From: Pseudolysinimonas yzui
GTDB lineage: Bacteria; Actinomycetota; Actinomycetes; Actinomycetales; Microbacteriaceae
DNA: 41,407 nucleotides
Direction of reading: 5' to 3'
Assembly: GCF_014653215.1 (NCBI RefSeq)
Contig: NZ_BNAI01000011.1
Location: forward strand, 15,561-56,967
Part shown: in pieces, positions 15,706 to 24,558 of the stretch
Layout of the letters: each line of letters opens with the position of its first letter
How positions within the stretch are numbered: position 1 is the first letter of the stretch
Notes under the pieces: model-generated
Databases searched by the model: none
Seen by the model: only the letters and a program-made list of their open reading frames with translations
Told to the model about the DNA's origin: nothing
Made by a program: the position numbers and the translations under genes

Positions 15706-16605
15706 CTAGAAGACGATCGTTTGGCGACCGGCGCGGATCACGCGGTCTTCGCAGTGCGCGAGCACGGCGCGGGAGAGCACTTCGCGCTCGACGTAGGCGC
15801 CCTTGCGCTGCAGGTCACCGGCGGTGTCGGCGTGGTTCACCCGCACGACGTCCTGCTCGATGATCGGGCCCTCGTCGAGCTCTTCGGTGACGTAGTGCGC
15901 GGTCGCGCCGATGAGCTTGACCCCGCGTTCCTTCGCCTTCTTGTACGGCCCCGCGCCGATGAACGCGGGCAGGAACGAGTGGTGGATGTTGATCACCGGC
16001 ACGCCGACGCCGTCGAGGAAGCCGTCGGAGAGGATCTGCATGTAGCGCGCGAGCACCACCAGGTCGGCGTTGCCCCGCACCAGCTCGATGATCTTGTTCT
16101 CCGATGCCGACTTGTCGGCTCCGGCGACGCTCGGCACGTGGAAGAACGGGATGCCGAAGCTGCGCACATCCTCGGCCATGTCGGTGTGGTTGCTGATCAC
16201 CATCGGCACGGTCATCGGGATCTCGCCGCGACGGTGCCGCCAGAGCAGGTCGAGCAGGCAGTGGTCGCTCTTGGAGGCGAGGATGATGACGCGCTTGGGC
16301 GAGGCGCGGTGCGTGAGCTTCCACGTCATCCCGAGGTCCTTGCCGAGCACCTTCTCGAGGTCCACTTCGAGCGCGGGCGAGTTCACCACCAGGTCCGGCA
16401 GATCGAAGACCGTGCGCTGGAAGAACTGGCCGCCGTCGGGGTCGTCGGTGTACTGGTCGAGCGCGACGATGTTCGCGCCGTGCTGCGCCAGGGTCGTCGA
16501 GACCGCCGCGACGATGCCGGGCCGATCGGCGCCGTAGACGATGAGCACGGCCTGGTTGGAGCGGCCAGGGAGGGCCGACGCCACCGCCTGCTGAGCTTGC
16601 GTCAT
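15706..16605 (-). CDS. purU: Formyltetrahydrofolate deformylase
   Basis: A 299-residue hydrolase that converts 10-formyl-THF to formate and THF. An N-terminal ACT domain (about 18-95; AVLIVYGADRPGIVAAVSTTL) senses small ligands in the family. The C-terminal formyltransferase-fold domain has the catalytic Asn-His-Asp set N196, H198 and D234 in VINIHHSFLPAF and EELDEGPIIEQD, plus VISNHTDM. ATG 16605 follows the metF stop with 2 bases between, so the two genes form one unit. Beside LigM and MetF its role is probably to recycle the folate carrier during demethylation rather than to feed purine synthesis. The FolD step needed between MetF and PurU is not in the window. Confidence 0.92.
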   Translation of the reverse strand: MTQAQQAVASALPGRSNQAVLIVYGADRPGIVAAVSTTLAQHGANIVALDQYTDDPDGGQFFQRTVFDLPDLVVNSPALEVDLEKVLGKDLGMTWKLTHRASPKRVIILASKSDHCLLDLLWRHRRGEIPMTVPMVISNHTDMAEDVRSFGIPFFHVPSVAGADKSASENKIIELVRGNADLVVLARYMQILSDGFLDGVGVPVINIHHSFLPAFIGAGPYKKAKERGVKLIGATAHYVTEELDEGPIIEQDVVRVNHADTAGDLQRKGAYVEREVLSRAVLAHCEDRVIRAGRQTIVF

Positions 16606-16607
16606 GG

Positions 16608-17456
16608 TCACAGCTTCTCCTTGAAGTCGCGGATCCACTCGGATGTCGCGGTCAGTCCGCCAAAGGTGTAGAAGTGCAACTTCACCACACCGTGCTTGGC
16701 CGGGTCGAGTTTCTTGGCGAGGCGCTTGATGAACTTGTCGGGCCCCGCGGTGCCCATCAGGTTGGTGAGCGACAGCCCGTACTTCTTCGCGATGCCCGCA
16801 CTCGAGGCGACGCCGAACCGGGCCGCGAACGACAGCAGCCGCTTGATACCGGCCGGGCCGGGAACGCCGACGCGGATCTCGTACGGGATGCCTGCCGCGC
16901 GCACCTTCTCGATCCACGCGACGACGGGGTCTTCGTCGAACCCGAACTGGGTGAGGATCGTGCCCGGCGTGCCCTGTTCGGTGAGGGTCGCGTGCTTGCC
17001 GGTGATCGCCGTCCACAGCTTCTCGTCGGAGATGTCGGGGTGGCCCTCGGGGTAGCCGGCGATCGAGATGTCCTGTGCGCCGTACTGCTGCAGCAGACCG
17101 GTCTTGATGACGTCGTGCGAGTCCTCGTAGGGGCCCTCGGGGGTCGACGGGTCGCCGCCGACCGAGAAGACGTGGGTCGACGTGCCCTGCGCCTGCAGCG
17201 CGCCGAGGAACTCCTCGAGCTGGGCTTGCGAGGTCAGGCGACGCGCCGAGATGTGCGGCACGGGGATGAAGCCGCCGTCGAGCACCGCTTTCGACGCGGT
17301 GAGGCGCATCTGCAGATCCTCGTTGCCGAGGAAGGTCACGTTGATGCGCGTGCCCTGCGGGATGAGCGGCGCGGCTTCGAGAAGACCGGGCACGTCTTTG
17401 CCGGTCATCTCGATCGAGAAGTCTTCGAGCAGCTGGGCGGGAGTGTAAGTCGCCAT
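16608..17456 (-). CDS. metF: Methylenetetrahydrofolate reductase of the demethylation cluster
   Basis: A 282-residue flavin-dependent TIM-barrel protein that interconverts 5,10-methylene-THF and 5-methyl-THF. It begins with the strand FSIEMTGKD, whose Glu occupies the place of the catalytic Glu28 of E. coli MetF, and has VFSVGGDPSTPEGPYEDS, where the Asp corresponds to Asp120; DISIAGYPEGHPD and ILTQFGFD are further family motifs. It is divergent from the housekeeping MetF and looks like the form found beside ligM. In this setting it would run in the oxidative direction, consuming 5-methyl-THF made by LigM. ATG 17456 is chosen by fold start. An 18-bp perfect palindrome lies 39 bases upstream. 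Confidence 0.85.
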   Translation of the reverse strand: MATYTPAQLLEDFSIEMTGKDVPGLLEAAPLIPQGTRINVTFLGNEDLQMRLTASKAVLDGGFIPVPHISARRLTSQAQLEEFLGALQAQGTSTHVFSVGGDPSTPEGPYEDSHDVIKTGLLQQYGAQDISIAGYPEGHPDISDEKLWTAITGKHATLTEQGTPGTILTQFGFDEDPVVAWIEKVRAAGIPYEIRVGVPGPAGIKRLLSFAARFGVASSAGIAKKYGLSLTNLMGTAGPDKFIKRLAKKLDPAKHGVVKLHFYTFGGLTATSEWIRDFKEKL

Positions 17457-17494
17457 GAGGGGTGGTCCTTCCGACATCGTCGTCGCGGACAGAC

Positions 17495-17512
17495 TACCTA
17501 TGGCCATAGGTA
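17495..17512. promoter_or_regulatory. Perfect 18-bp operator-like palindrome upstream of metF
   Basis: The sequence TACCTATGGCCATAGGTA is an exact palindrome. Its half-sites ACCTAT and ATAGGT and their 4-base spacing match the site upstream of ligM. It lies in the 86-base gap between glyS and metF, 39 bases before the metF start. I saw no third copy in the window. Confidence 0.75.
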
Positions 17513-17542
17513 ATTGTCCAGCGCCGCTTCCGGTGGATGGAA

Positions 17543-18925
17543 CTACCCCTTCAGGTGCTCGGCGAGGTAACCCTTCAGTCGGTCGAGCGACACCCGCTCC
17601 TGCGCCATCGTGTCGCGTTCCCGCACCGTCACGGCCTTGTCGTCGAGCGAGTCGAAGTCGACGGTGACGCAGAACGGGGTGCCGATCTCGTCCTGCCGGC
17701 GGTAGCGGCGGCCGATCGCGCCGGCGTCGTCGAACTCGATCATCCAGTCCTGGCGCAGGTCGGCGGCGAGTTCCTTCGCGATGGGCGAGAGCTGCTCGTT
17801 GCGTGACAGCGGCAGCACCGCCACCTTGACCGGGGCGAGCCGACGGTCGAGCCGCAGCACGGTGCGCTTGTCGACGCCGCCCTTGGTGTTGGGGGCCTCG
17901 TCTTCGGCGTAGGCGTCGACCAGGAACGCCATCAGCGCCCGGGTGAGCCCGAACGCCGGCTCGATGACGTACGGCGTCCAGCGCTCGTTGGTGGTCTGGT
18001 CGAAGTACGACAGGTCGACGCCCGACTCCTTCGAGTGGGTCGAGAGGTCGAAGTCGGTGCGGTTGGCGACACCCATCAGCTCGCCCCACTCGCTGCCGGT
18101 GAACCCGAAGCGGTACTCCAGGTCGACGGTGCGCTTCGAGTAGTGCGAGAGCTTCTCTTTCGGGTGCTCGTAGCGGCGCAGGTTCTCGGGCGTCAGACCG
18201 AGGCCGAGGAACCACTGCTCGCACTGGTCGATCCAGTAGGTGAACCACTCCTCGTCGGTGCCGGCCTGCACGAAGAACTCCATCTCCATCTGCTCGAACT
18301 CGCGCGTGCGGAAGATGAAGTTGCCGGGCGTGATCTCGTTGCGGAAGCTCTTGCCGACCTGGGCGATGCCGAACGGGGGCTTCATGCGGGCGCTGGAGAG
18401 CACGTTGGCGAAGTTCACGAAGATGCCCTGTGCGGTCTCGGGGCGCAGGTAGTGCAACCCGGCCTCGTCGTCGACCGGGCCGAGGTAGGTCTTGAGCAGG
18501 CCGCTGAAGGCGCGCGGCTCGGTCCACTGGCCACGGGTGCCGCAGTTCTCGCAGGCGATGTCGGCCATGCCGTGCTCGGGGGCGCGGCCCTTCTTCTCTT
18601 CGTACGCCTCGAGCAGGTGGTCTTCGCGATAGCGCTTGTGGCAGCTCTGGCACTCGACGAGCGGGTCGGAGAACACCTCGACGTGACCGGAGGCCTCCCA
18701 CACCCGCTTCGGCAGGATCACCGAGGAGTCGATGCCGACGATGTCGTCCCGGGTCTGCACCATGAACTTCCACCACTCGCGCTTGATGTTCTCCTTCAGC
18801 GCGGTGCCGAGCGGCCCGTAGTCCCAGGCGGACCGGGATCCGCCGTAGATCTCACCGGACTGGTAGACGAAGCCACGACGCTTCGCGAGGGAGATGATCG
18901 AGTCGAGCGGGGTGGGCGTTGCCAC
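17543..18925 (-). CDS. glyS: Glycyl-tRNA synthetase (class II, alpha2 type)
   Basis: A 460-residue enzyme that attaches glycine to tRNA(Gly). Class II motifs are [17 protein letters not shown] near the N-terminus (motif 1 region), [26 protein letters not shown] (motif 2), and [18 protein letters not shown] toward the end of the catalytic core. A zinc site is formed by CQSCHK and CENCG in the insert. The C-terminal anticodon-binding domain starts at [17 protein letters not shown]. The length is typical of the eukaryote-like alpha2 form found in actinobacteria. The GTG start at 18925 is used. The gene ends 86 bases before metF; those bases hold the metF operator, so metF probably has its own promoter. 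Confidence 0.95.
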   Translation of the reverse strand: MATPTPLDSIISLAKRRGFVYQSGEIYGGSRSAWDYGPLGTALKENIKREWWKFMVQTRDDIVGIDSSVILPKRVWEASGHVEVFSDPLVECQSCHKRYREDHLLEAYEEKKGRAPEHGMADIACENCGTRGQWTEPRAFSGLLKTYLGPVDDEAGLHYLRPETAQGIFVNFANVLSSARMKPPFGIAQVGKSFRNEITPGNFIFRTREFEQMEMEFFVQAGTDEEWFTYWIDQCEQWFLGLGLTPENLRRYEHPKEKLSHYSKRTVDLEYRFGFTGSEWGELMGVANRTDFDLSTHSKESGVDLSYFDQTTNERWTPYVIEPAFGLTRALMAFLVDAYAEDEAPNTKGGVDKRTVLRLDRRLAPVKVAVLPLSRNEQLSPIAKELAADLRQDWMIEFDDAGAIGRRYRRQDEIGTPFCVTVDFDSLDDKAVTVRERDTMAQERVSLDRLKGYLAEHLKG

Positions 18926-18999
18926 GGATGGGGCTCCAGAGGTCGGCCGTGCCGGCTTGCACGGCTTTCAGAAAGGGTCGAGGGTGCGAAGTCCCCAGC

Positions 19000-20148
19000 C
19001 TACCGGCGCGCCATCCCCGACACCGCCGCGACTGCTGCGGCGACTTCGGCGACGACCCGTTCGGCATCCTCTGTCGTGAATCCGGCCCCGAAGCTGAAGC
19101 GCACCGCCGTCTGCGCGACCTCGGGCGCGATCCCCAGGGCGAGCAGCGCGGGCGAGGGCTCGTCGGACCCGGCGGCGCACGCCGAGCCACTCGAGCAGAC
19201 GATGCCGCCCATCCCGAGTTCGATGAGCACGGCCTCGCCGGCGGTGCCGGGGAAGCAGAACGAGGCATGGCCGGGCAGACGGTGCCGACGCGATCCGGTG
19301 AGGATGCTGCCGGGCACCGCACGCAGGATGCCGTCGATGAGCGCGTCACGAGCGGCGCTGACCTCGGCCGCTTCGAGGCGCCGTCGGGGTCGCTCGGCGA
19401 GTGCCGCTGCGAGGGCGACGGCTCCGAGGAGGTTCTCGGTTCCGGCGCGGCGCCCGCGCTCTTGACCGCCACCGTGCACGAGGGGCTCGAGGGGCACGCC
19501 GGCCCGCACGAGCAACGCGCCGAAGCCGGTGGGCGTGCCGAGTTTGTGCCCCGCGATGCTCACGGCGTCGACCCCGAGCGCGAGGGGTGAGACGTCGAAC
19601 CACGGGGCGGCCTGCACCGCGTCGACGTGCATCCGGGTTCCCGCGGCGCGGGCGGCGGCGGCGAGCTCGGGGATCGGCTGCACGGTTCCCACCTCGTTGC
19701 TCGCGTACGTGATCGACACGAGGGTCGTGTCGGGCCGGATCGCCGCGGCGAGGCTCGCGGGGTCGATCCGACCCTCGGCGTCGACGGGCAGCACGTCGAT
19801 CTCGAAGCCGTGGGCGTGGCGCAGGTAGTCGCAGCTCTCGCGCACCGCCTCGTGTTCGAGCGGAGAGGTGACGAGATGCCGCCCGCGGGGGTCGGCCAGG
19901 GCGATTCCCTTGATGGCGAGGTTGTCGGCCTCGGTGCCACCAGAGGTGAGCACGATCTCTGCCGGTCGACAGCCGAGTTCTGCCGCGATGCGCGCGCGAG
20001 CCTCGGTGAGCGCGCGGGCGGCGCGCTCCCCCGGCTCGTGACGGCTCGACGGGTTGGCCGATTCGGTGCTCGACAGGTAGCTCGTGATCGCGTCGATCAC
20101 GGCGGGGCTCACGGGGCTCGCCGCGGCGTGGTCGAGATTGAGGCTCAC
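19000..20148 (-). CDS. nifS: Cysteine desulfurase of the nad operon
   Basis: A 382-residue PLP enzyme that takes sulfur from cysteine. The PLP lysine is K202 in SIAGHKLGTPTGFG, the substrate histidine is H99 in SPLEHEAVR, and the catalytic cysteine is C324 in CSSGSACAAGS. It starts at GTG 20148, overlapping nadC by 4 bases. NifS-like genes at the end of nad operons supply sulfur for the 4Fe-4S cluster of NadA, and that is the likely role here; it is not next to a suf or isc operon in this window. Confidence 0.9.
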   Translation of the reverse strand: MSLNLDHAAASPVSPAVIDAITSYLSSTESANPSSRHEPGERAARALTEARARIAAELGCRPAEIVLTSGGTEADNLAIKGIALADPRGRHLVTSPLEHEAVRESCDYLRHAHGFEIDVLPVDAEGRIDPASLAAAIRPDTTLVSITYASNEVGTVQPIPELAAAARAAGTRMHVDAVQAAPWFDVSPLALGVDAVSIAGHKLGTPTGFGALLVRAGVPLEPLVHGGGQERGRRAGTENLLGAVALAAALAERPRRRLEAAEVSAARDALIDGILRAVPGSILTGSRRHRLPGHASFCFPGTAGEAVLIELGMGGIVCSSGSACAAGSDEPSPALLALGIAPEVAQTAVRFSFGAGFTTEDAERVVAEVAAAVAAVSGMARR

Positions 20149-21005
20149 GCGCGCACCTCGCCTTGCCGCACGTCGATGTCGAGCCCGAGGTCGAGCGCGC
20201 GAGGGCTGTGGGTGAGTGCGCCGACCGAGATCACATCGACCCCGGTCGCGGCGATCGCGGCGACCGTGTCGAGCGAGACTCCGCCGCTGGCCTCGACGAG
20301 GGCGCGGCCGGCGACGAGGGCGACGCCGTCGCGCAACTGATCGGGGGTGAAGTTGTCGAGCATGATCGTGTCGACGCCGGCCGCGACGACGGGTTCGACC
20401 TGGTCGAGCCGGTCGACCTCGACCTCGAGGTGCGTCGTGTGGCCGATGCGTTCCCGCGCGGCACGGATGGCGTCGCCGATCGGCACCCCGGCCGCGGCGA
20501 GCACCGCGAGGTGGTTGTCTTTCGCGAGCACGGCATCCGACAGCGAGAAGCGGTGGTTGTGGCCGCCGCCATCGCGCACCGCCTGGCGTTCGAGAATGCG
20601 CAGGCCGGGAGTCGTCTTGCGGGTGTCGACGATGCGGGCACCGGCGCCGGCCGCCGCCTCGACGTAGCGGGCGGTGAGCGTCGCGATGCCCGACATCCGC
20701 TGCGTGAGGTTGAGCGCGATGCGCTCGGCCCGCAGCACCGCCCGCGCGGAGCCGTCGACCCGAGCGAGCACGGTTCCGGCGTCGAATCGTTCGCCGTCGC
20801 CGACGATCACCTCGACCCGGGTCGCGGGGTCGACGAGTTCGAAGACCCGCGCGAACACCGTGGCGCCGCTGAACACACCCGGCTCGCGGGCGACGAGCGC
20901 CGCCGTCGCCCGCGCGTCGGCGGGCAGGAAGACCTCCGAGGTGAGGTCGCCCCACGGCGCGTCTTCGTCGAGGGCGCGGCGGATGATGTCGTCGATCGTG
21001 CTCAT
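20145..21005 (-). CDS. nadC: Nicotinate-nucleotide pyrophosphorylase (carboxylating)
   Basis: A 286-residue quinolinate phosphoribosyltransferase that makes nicotinate mononucleotide from quinolinate and PRPP. Family features: EDAPWGDLTSE at the N-terminus, ERIALNLTQRMSGIATLT, the substrate loop DTRKTTPGLR, RDGGGHNHRFSLSDAVLAKDNH, LEVEVD and IMLDNFTPDQLR, then EASGGVSLDTV. Length is typical. ATG 21005 overlaps the TGA of nadB by 4 bases (ATGA). It is third of the biosynthetic genes and precedes nifS. Confidence 0.95.
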   Translation of the reverse strand: MSTIDDIIRRALDEDAPWGDLTSEVFLPADARATAALVAREPGVFSGATVFARVFELVDPATRVEVIVGDGERFDAGTVLARVDGSARAVLRAERIALNLTQRMSGIATLTARYVEAAAGAGARIVDTRKTTPGLRILERQAVRDGGGHNHRFSLSDAVLAKDNHLAVLAAAGVPIGDAIRAARERIGHTTHLEVEVDRLDQVEPVVAAGVDTIMLDNFTPDQLRDGVALVAGRALVEASGGVSLDTVAAIAATGVDVISVGALTHSPRALDLGLDIDVRQGEVRA

Positions 21006-22525
21006 GCGGCCGCCTCCACACGCGCCGCGACCGGGCGGGCGTCGTGTGCCGAGCGCGCCCACACGCCGCGCGGCTCGGGGAAGTCGGTGCGGAAATGCGC
21101 GCCGCGCGACTCCTCACGGCGCAGTGCGGCGTGCACGAGCAGGCGACCGAGGTCGAGCAGGTTGGCGTCTTCGCGACCGGCGGGCATCGGGTCGTCGGCG
21201 CGCCAGCCGGCGAGGGTCGCGGCGGCCTCGCGCAGCCCGGCGGCATCCCGTTCCAGCCCCGCCCGCTCCCACATGAGGTCACGCAGCGCGTCGCGGTCGA
21301 CCGGGGTCGTCCCGAAGGCCGCCGCGAACGACGAGTCGCCCTCCGTGGTGAGGATGAGCGGAGACCCGGCGATGTCGAGGGCATCGGCGGCACGCCAGGC
21401 GAACACGAGCGACTCCAGCAGCGAGTTGGAGGCGAGCCGGTTGGCGCCGTGCACGCCGGTGCAGGCGGCCTCGCCGATCGCGAACAGGCCCGGCAGCGTC
21501 GTGCGGCCGTCGATGTCGGTGCGGATGCCGCCCATCGCGTAGTGCGCCGCGGGCGTCACCGGCACGGGCTCGACCGTCCAATCGAGGCCGCGCTCGGCGC
21601 ACGCCGTCGTGATGCCGGGGAACCGGGCGCGCAGGAAGTCGGCCCCGAGGCCCGTCGCGTCGAGCACGACGGGCCGACCGCCCTGCCGCGCCATCGCCGC
21701 CGCGATCCCCCGGGCGACCACGTCGCGCGGGGCGAGCTCGGCATCCGGGTGCACGTCGACCATGAACCGCTCGCCGTCCGCATCCCGCAGCACCGCCCCC
21801 TCGCCGCGCACCGCCTCGGAGACGAGGTGGTTGCCCGGCAACGCGAGCGCCGTCGGGTGGAACTGGTAGAACTCGAGATCCGATACCGCCGCACCCGCAC
21901 GCCACGCCGCCGCGATCCCGTCGCCCGTCGCGACGGCCGGGTTGGTGGTGTGCCGGAACAACTGGCCGGCACCGCCGCTGGCGAGCACGACGGCGTCGCC
22001 GAGGATGCGGTGGCCGGCGCCGTCGGCGGCGATCACGTCGACGCCGCGCACGATCCCGTCATCGACGACCAGGTCGGTGACGAAGGTGTGCTCGTGCACC
22101 TCGATCGCCCGCCGCCGCACCGCGCGGAGCAGCGCCGACTCGATCGCGAACCCCGTCGCGTCGCCGCCCGCGTGCAGCACGCGGCGGGAGGAGTGCGCCG
22201 CCTCGTGGCCGCGCACGAGTTCGCCGTCCCGCTTGTCGAACTCGACGCCGAGGGCGATGAGGTCGCGCACCCGTCCCGGGCCCTCGGCGCACAGCACCTC
22301 GACGGCGACCGGGTCGCACAGGCCGGCACCCGCGCGCAGGGTGTCGGCGACATGGCTCTCGACCGAGTCGTCGGGGAACAGCGCGACCGCGATGCCGCCC
22401 TGCGCGTACCGGGTGTTGCTCTCGCTGAGCCGCGACTTCGTGACCAGCACGACGTCGTGGTGCTTGCTCGCCCGGTGCGCGGCGATGAGTCCCGCGATTC
22501 CGGTGCCGACGACGACGACCCGCAT
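21002..22525 (-). CDS. nadB: L-aspartate oxidase
   Basis: A 507-residue flavoprotein that oxidises L-aspartate to iminoaspartate, the first step of de novo NAD synthesis. The dinucleotide motif VVVVGTGIAGLIAAHRAS begins at residue 3, followed by SNTRYAQGGIAVAL and HSSRRVLHAGGDATG. The catalytic region includes DLEFYQFHPTAL, GEGAVLRDADGERF, AAHYAMGGIRTD and GEAACTGVHGANRLASNSLLE. A C-terminal helical domain of about 100 residues closes it. ATG 22525 overlaps the nadA stop by one base. NadB passes unstable iminoaspartate to NadA. Confidence 0.95.
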   Translation of the reverse strand: MRVVVVGTGIAGLIAAHRASKHHDVVLVTKSRLSESNTRYAQGGIAVALFPDDSVESHVADTLRAGAGLCDPVAVEVLCAEGPGRVRDLIALGVEFDKRDGELVRGHEAAHSSRRVLHAGGDATGFAIESALLRAVRRRAIEVHEHTFVTDLVVDDGIVRGVDVIAADGAGHRILGDAVVLASGGAGQLFRHTTNPAVATGDGIAAAWRAGAAVSDLEFYQFHPTALALPGNHLVSEAVRGEGAVLRDADGERFMVDVHPDAELAPRDVVARGIAAAMARQGGRPVVLDATGLGADFLRARFPGITTACAERGLDWTVEPVPVTPAAHYAMGGIRTDIDGRTTLPGLFAIGEAACTGVHGANRLASNSLLESLVFAWRAADALDIAGSPLILTTEGDSSFAAAFGTTPVDRDALRDLMWERAGLERDAAGLREAAATLAGWRADDPMPAGREDANLLDLGRLLVHAALRREESRGAHFRTDFPEPRGVWARSAHDARPVAARVEAAA

Positions 22526-23787
22526 CAGGCGTCCTTCGGCTTCGCCGCGAGCATCCGGTCGAGGGCGACACGTGCATCCGCCGCCACCCGCTCGGGCACG
22601 CGGATGACGTTCGGCTTCCGCTCGGCGACCAGTTCTTCCAGCACCCAGGCGAGATACCCCGGGTGGATGCGGTACATCGTCGAGCACGGGCAGACCACGG
22701 GGTCGAGGCAGAAGATCTCGTGCTGCGGGTATTCGGCCGCGAGCCGGTTGACCATGTTGATCTCGGTGCCGATCGCGAACGTCGTGGGCTCGATCGCGGC
22801 GGCGACGGCCTTGCGGATGTAGTCGGTCGAGCCGGCCTCGTCGGCGGCGTCGACGACCGGCATCGGGCACTCCGGGTGCACGATCACCCGCACCCCGGGG
22901 CGATCGGCGCGCGCCTTCTCGACCTGCTCGACCGTGAACCGCTTGTGCACGCTGCAGAAGCCGTGCCAGAGCACCACGCGGGCATCCGTCAGGTCGTCGG
23001 CCGTGTTGCCGCCGAGCGGCTTGCGCGGGTTCCACATCGGCATCCGCTCCAGTGGCACGCCCATCTTCTTGGCGGTGTTGCGGCCGAGGTGCTGGTCGGG
23101 GAAGAACAGCACCCGCTGCCCGCGTTCGAACGCCCACTCGAGCACCGTCTCGGCGTTCGACGAGGTGCAGACGATGCCGCCGTGCCGGCCGCAGAACGCC
23201 TTCAGCGCCGCCGAGGAGTTCATGTAGGTGACCGGGATGATCGGCACGCGACCCTCGGCATCCGCCTCTGTTCCGTACAGCTCTTCGAGCTGCGCCCAGC
23301 ACTCCTCGACGCTGTCTTCGTCGGCCATGTCGGCCATCGAGCAGCCCGCGGCGAGGTTGGGCAGGATGACGTCCTGCCCGGGCCGGGCGAGGATGTCGGC
23401 GGTCTCGGCCATGAAGTGCACGCCGCAGAACACGATGGTCTCGGCGTTCGGCACGGTCTGCGCGGCGTTGGCGAGCTGGAACGAGTCGCCGAGGAAGTCG
23501 GCATGCTGCACGACCTCGTCGCGCTGATAGAAGTGGCCGAGGATGACGACCCGGTCGCCGAGGGCGGCTTTCGCGGCGCGGATGCGGGCGTGCAGGTCCG
23601 CGGCATCGGCCTCCCGGTAGGCGGCGGGCAGCTCGCCCTGGCGCGGCGCACCGGTCGGGATGACGTCACCCATGCTCGACCCCGGGCCATAGCCGGGGGT
23701 GACGTCGAACTCCCACGGCCCCTTCGCGAGGTCGGTGCTGCACGCCTCATCGGGCGCGGAGCGGATGAGCACGTCGATCGAGGTCAC
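22525..23787 (-). CDS. nadA: Quinolinate synthase
   Basis: A 420-residue iron-sulfur enzyme that condenses iminoaspartate with dihydroxyacetone phosphate to quinolinate. The three cluster cysteines are probably those in VFCGVHFMAETADI, GGIVCTSSNAE and CPCSTMYRIHPGYL. Other family motifs are ILGHFYQRDEVVQHADFLGDSF, YMNSSAALKAFCG and FFPDQHLGRNTA. The N-terminal extension of about 75 residues before the core is common in actinobacteria. The GTG start at 23787 overlaps the nrtR stop by 4 bases, so translation of nadA is coupled to its own regulator. Confidence 0.95.
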   Translation of the reverse strand: MTSIDVLIRSAPDEACSTDLAKGPWEFDVTPGYGPGSSMGDVIPTGAPRQGELPAAYREADAADLHARIRAAKAALGDRVVILGHFYQRDEVVQHADFLGDSFQLANAAQTVPNAETIVFCGVHFMAETADILARPGQDVILPNLAAGCSMADMADEDSVEECWAQLEELYGTEADAEGRVPIIPVTYMNSSAALKAFCGRHGGIVCTSSNAETVLEWAFERGQRVLFFPDQHLGRNTAKKMGVPLERMPMWNPRKPLGGNTADDLTDARVVLWHGFCSVHKRFTVEQVEKARADRPGVRVIVHPECPMPVVDAADEAGSTDYIRKAVAAAIEPTTFAIGTEINMVNRLAAEYPQHEIFCLDPVVCPCSTMYRIHPGYLAWVLEELVAERKPNVIRVPERVAADARVALDRMLAAKPKDA

Positions 23788-24476
23788 TGCGGTTCCTTCG
23801 GAGGTGTGAGCGGGCCGTTGTCGGCGAGCTGCAGGGTCGTGTCATAGCGGTAGAGGCGTGGCGGGCGGTGGCGGCCGCCGGGCACCGTCTCGCCGGTGTC
23901 GACGAGAACGCCCGAGGCCTCGATGTGGCGGCGGAAGTTGGCGGGATCCAGCGGCTTCTCGAGCACGATCTCGTGCACGCGGCGCAGTTCGGCGAGCGTG
24001 AAGGTCTCGCCCAGCAGGGCGTGGGCGATGCGGGAGTACTCCATCTTCGTGCGCAGCCGCCAGAGCGCGTAGCGCACGATGAGGTTGTGGTCGAACGCCA
24101 GGTCGGGCAGGTCGTCGGCCGCGAACCAGCGCACGTTGTCGTCCTCGACGCCTTCATCGGCGAGCTCGGTGCGCACCAGCGCCCAGTAGACGACCGAGAC
24201 GACCCGGCCCGTCGGCGAGCGGTCGGGGTCGCCGAACGCGTAGAGCTGCTCGAGGTACGCGGGGCGCAGCGCCGTCGTCTCGAAGAGCTTGCGGGCCGCG
24301 GTCTCGGCGAGGCTCTCCGCCGGTTCGGCGGCACCGCCGGGAAGAGCCCAACGACCGGCGAACGGATCGCGGGTGCGCCGCACCAGCGGGATCGACAGCA
24401 CGGCTTCCTCGCCCTCGGGGCGCAGCGCGAAGATCACCGTCGAGACGGCGAGTTCGATCGCGTTTCGCGTGCTCAC
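23784..24476 (-). CDS. nrtR: NrtR, Nudix-related repressor of NAD metabolism
   Basis: A 230-residue protein with an N-terminal Nudix domain (about 8-145) and a C-terminal winged helix (about 155-228, with ETFTLAELRRVHEIV and DPANFRRHIEASGVLVD). The Nudix box is degenerate: in the stretch from GGAAEPAES to LFETTAL the REUXEEXG positions read RKLFETTA, so hydrolysis is probably lost and the domain serves as ligand sensor, as in the NrtR family (ADP-ribose or NAD-related ligands). It leads the nadABC-nifS operon and likely represses it and itself. The GTG start at 24476 is preceded by GAGGAGG. A 13-bp palindrome lies 20 bases upstream. Confidence 0.88.
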   Translation of the reverse strand: MSTRNAIELAVSTVIFALRPEGEEAVLSIPLVRRTRDPFAGRWALPGGAAEPAESLAETAARKLFETTALRPAYLEQLYAFGDPDRSPTGRVVSVVYWALVRTELADEGVEDDNVRWFAADDLPDLAFDHNLIVRYALWRLRTKMEYSRIAHALLGETFTLAELRRVHEIVLEKPLDPANFRRHIEASGVLVDTGETVPGGRHRPPRLYRYDTTLQLADNGPLTPPKEPQ

Positions 24477-24495
24477 GCGCCGCCTCCTCAGTAAA

Positions 24496-24521
24496 GGTCA
24501 CTGTGACCCGAACAGAGGATA
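24496..24521 (-). promoter_or_regulatory. nrtR-nad promoter with candidate operator
   Basis: On the minus strand a -10-like TATCCT (24521-24516) is followed by a perfect 13-bp palindrome GGTCACTGTGACC (24508-24496) that would cover the transcription start, and then by the GAGGAGG ribosome binding site. This is a good position for autorepression by NrtR. No clear -35 box is visible. Confidence 0.6.
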
Positions 24522-24558
24522 CCACTTACAGTCAGGGCGACCCTAACCGAGGCGTGCC

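Noticed and set aside
19000-20148. IscS/SufS for general iron-sulfur assembly
   Set aside because: It is the last gene of the nad operon, joined by GTGA to nadC, with no suf or isc genes near it, so a NadA-specific role fits better.
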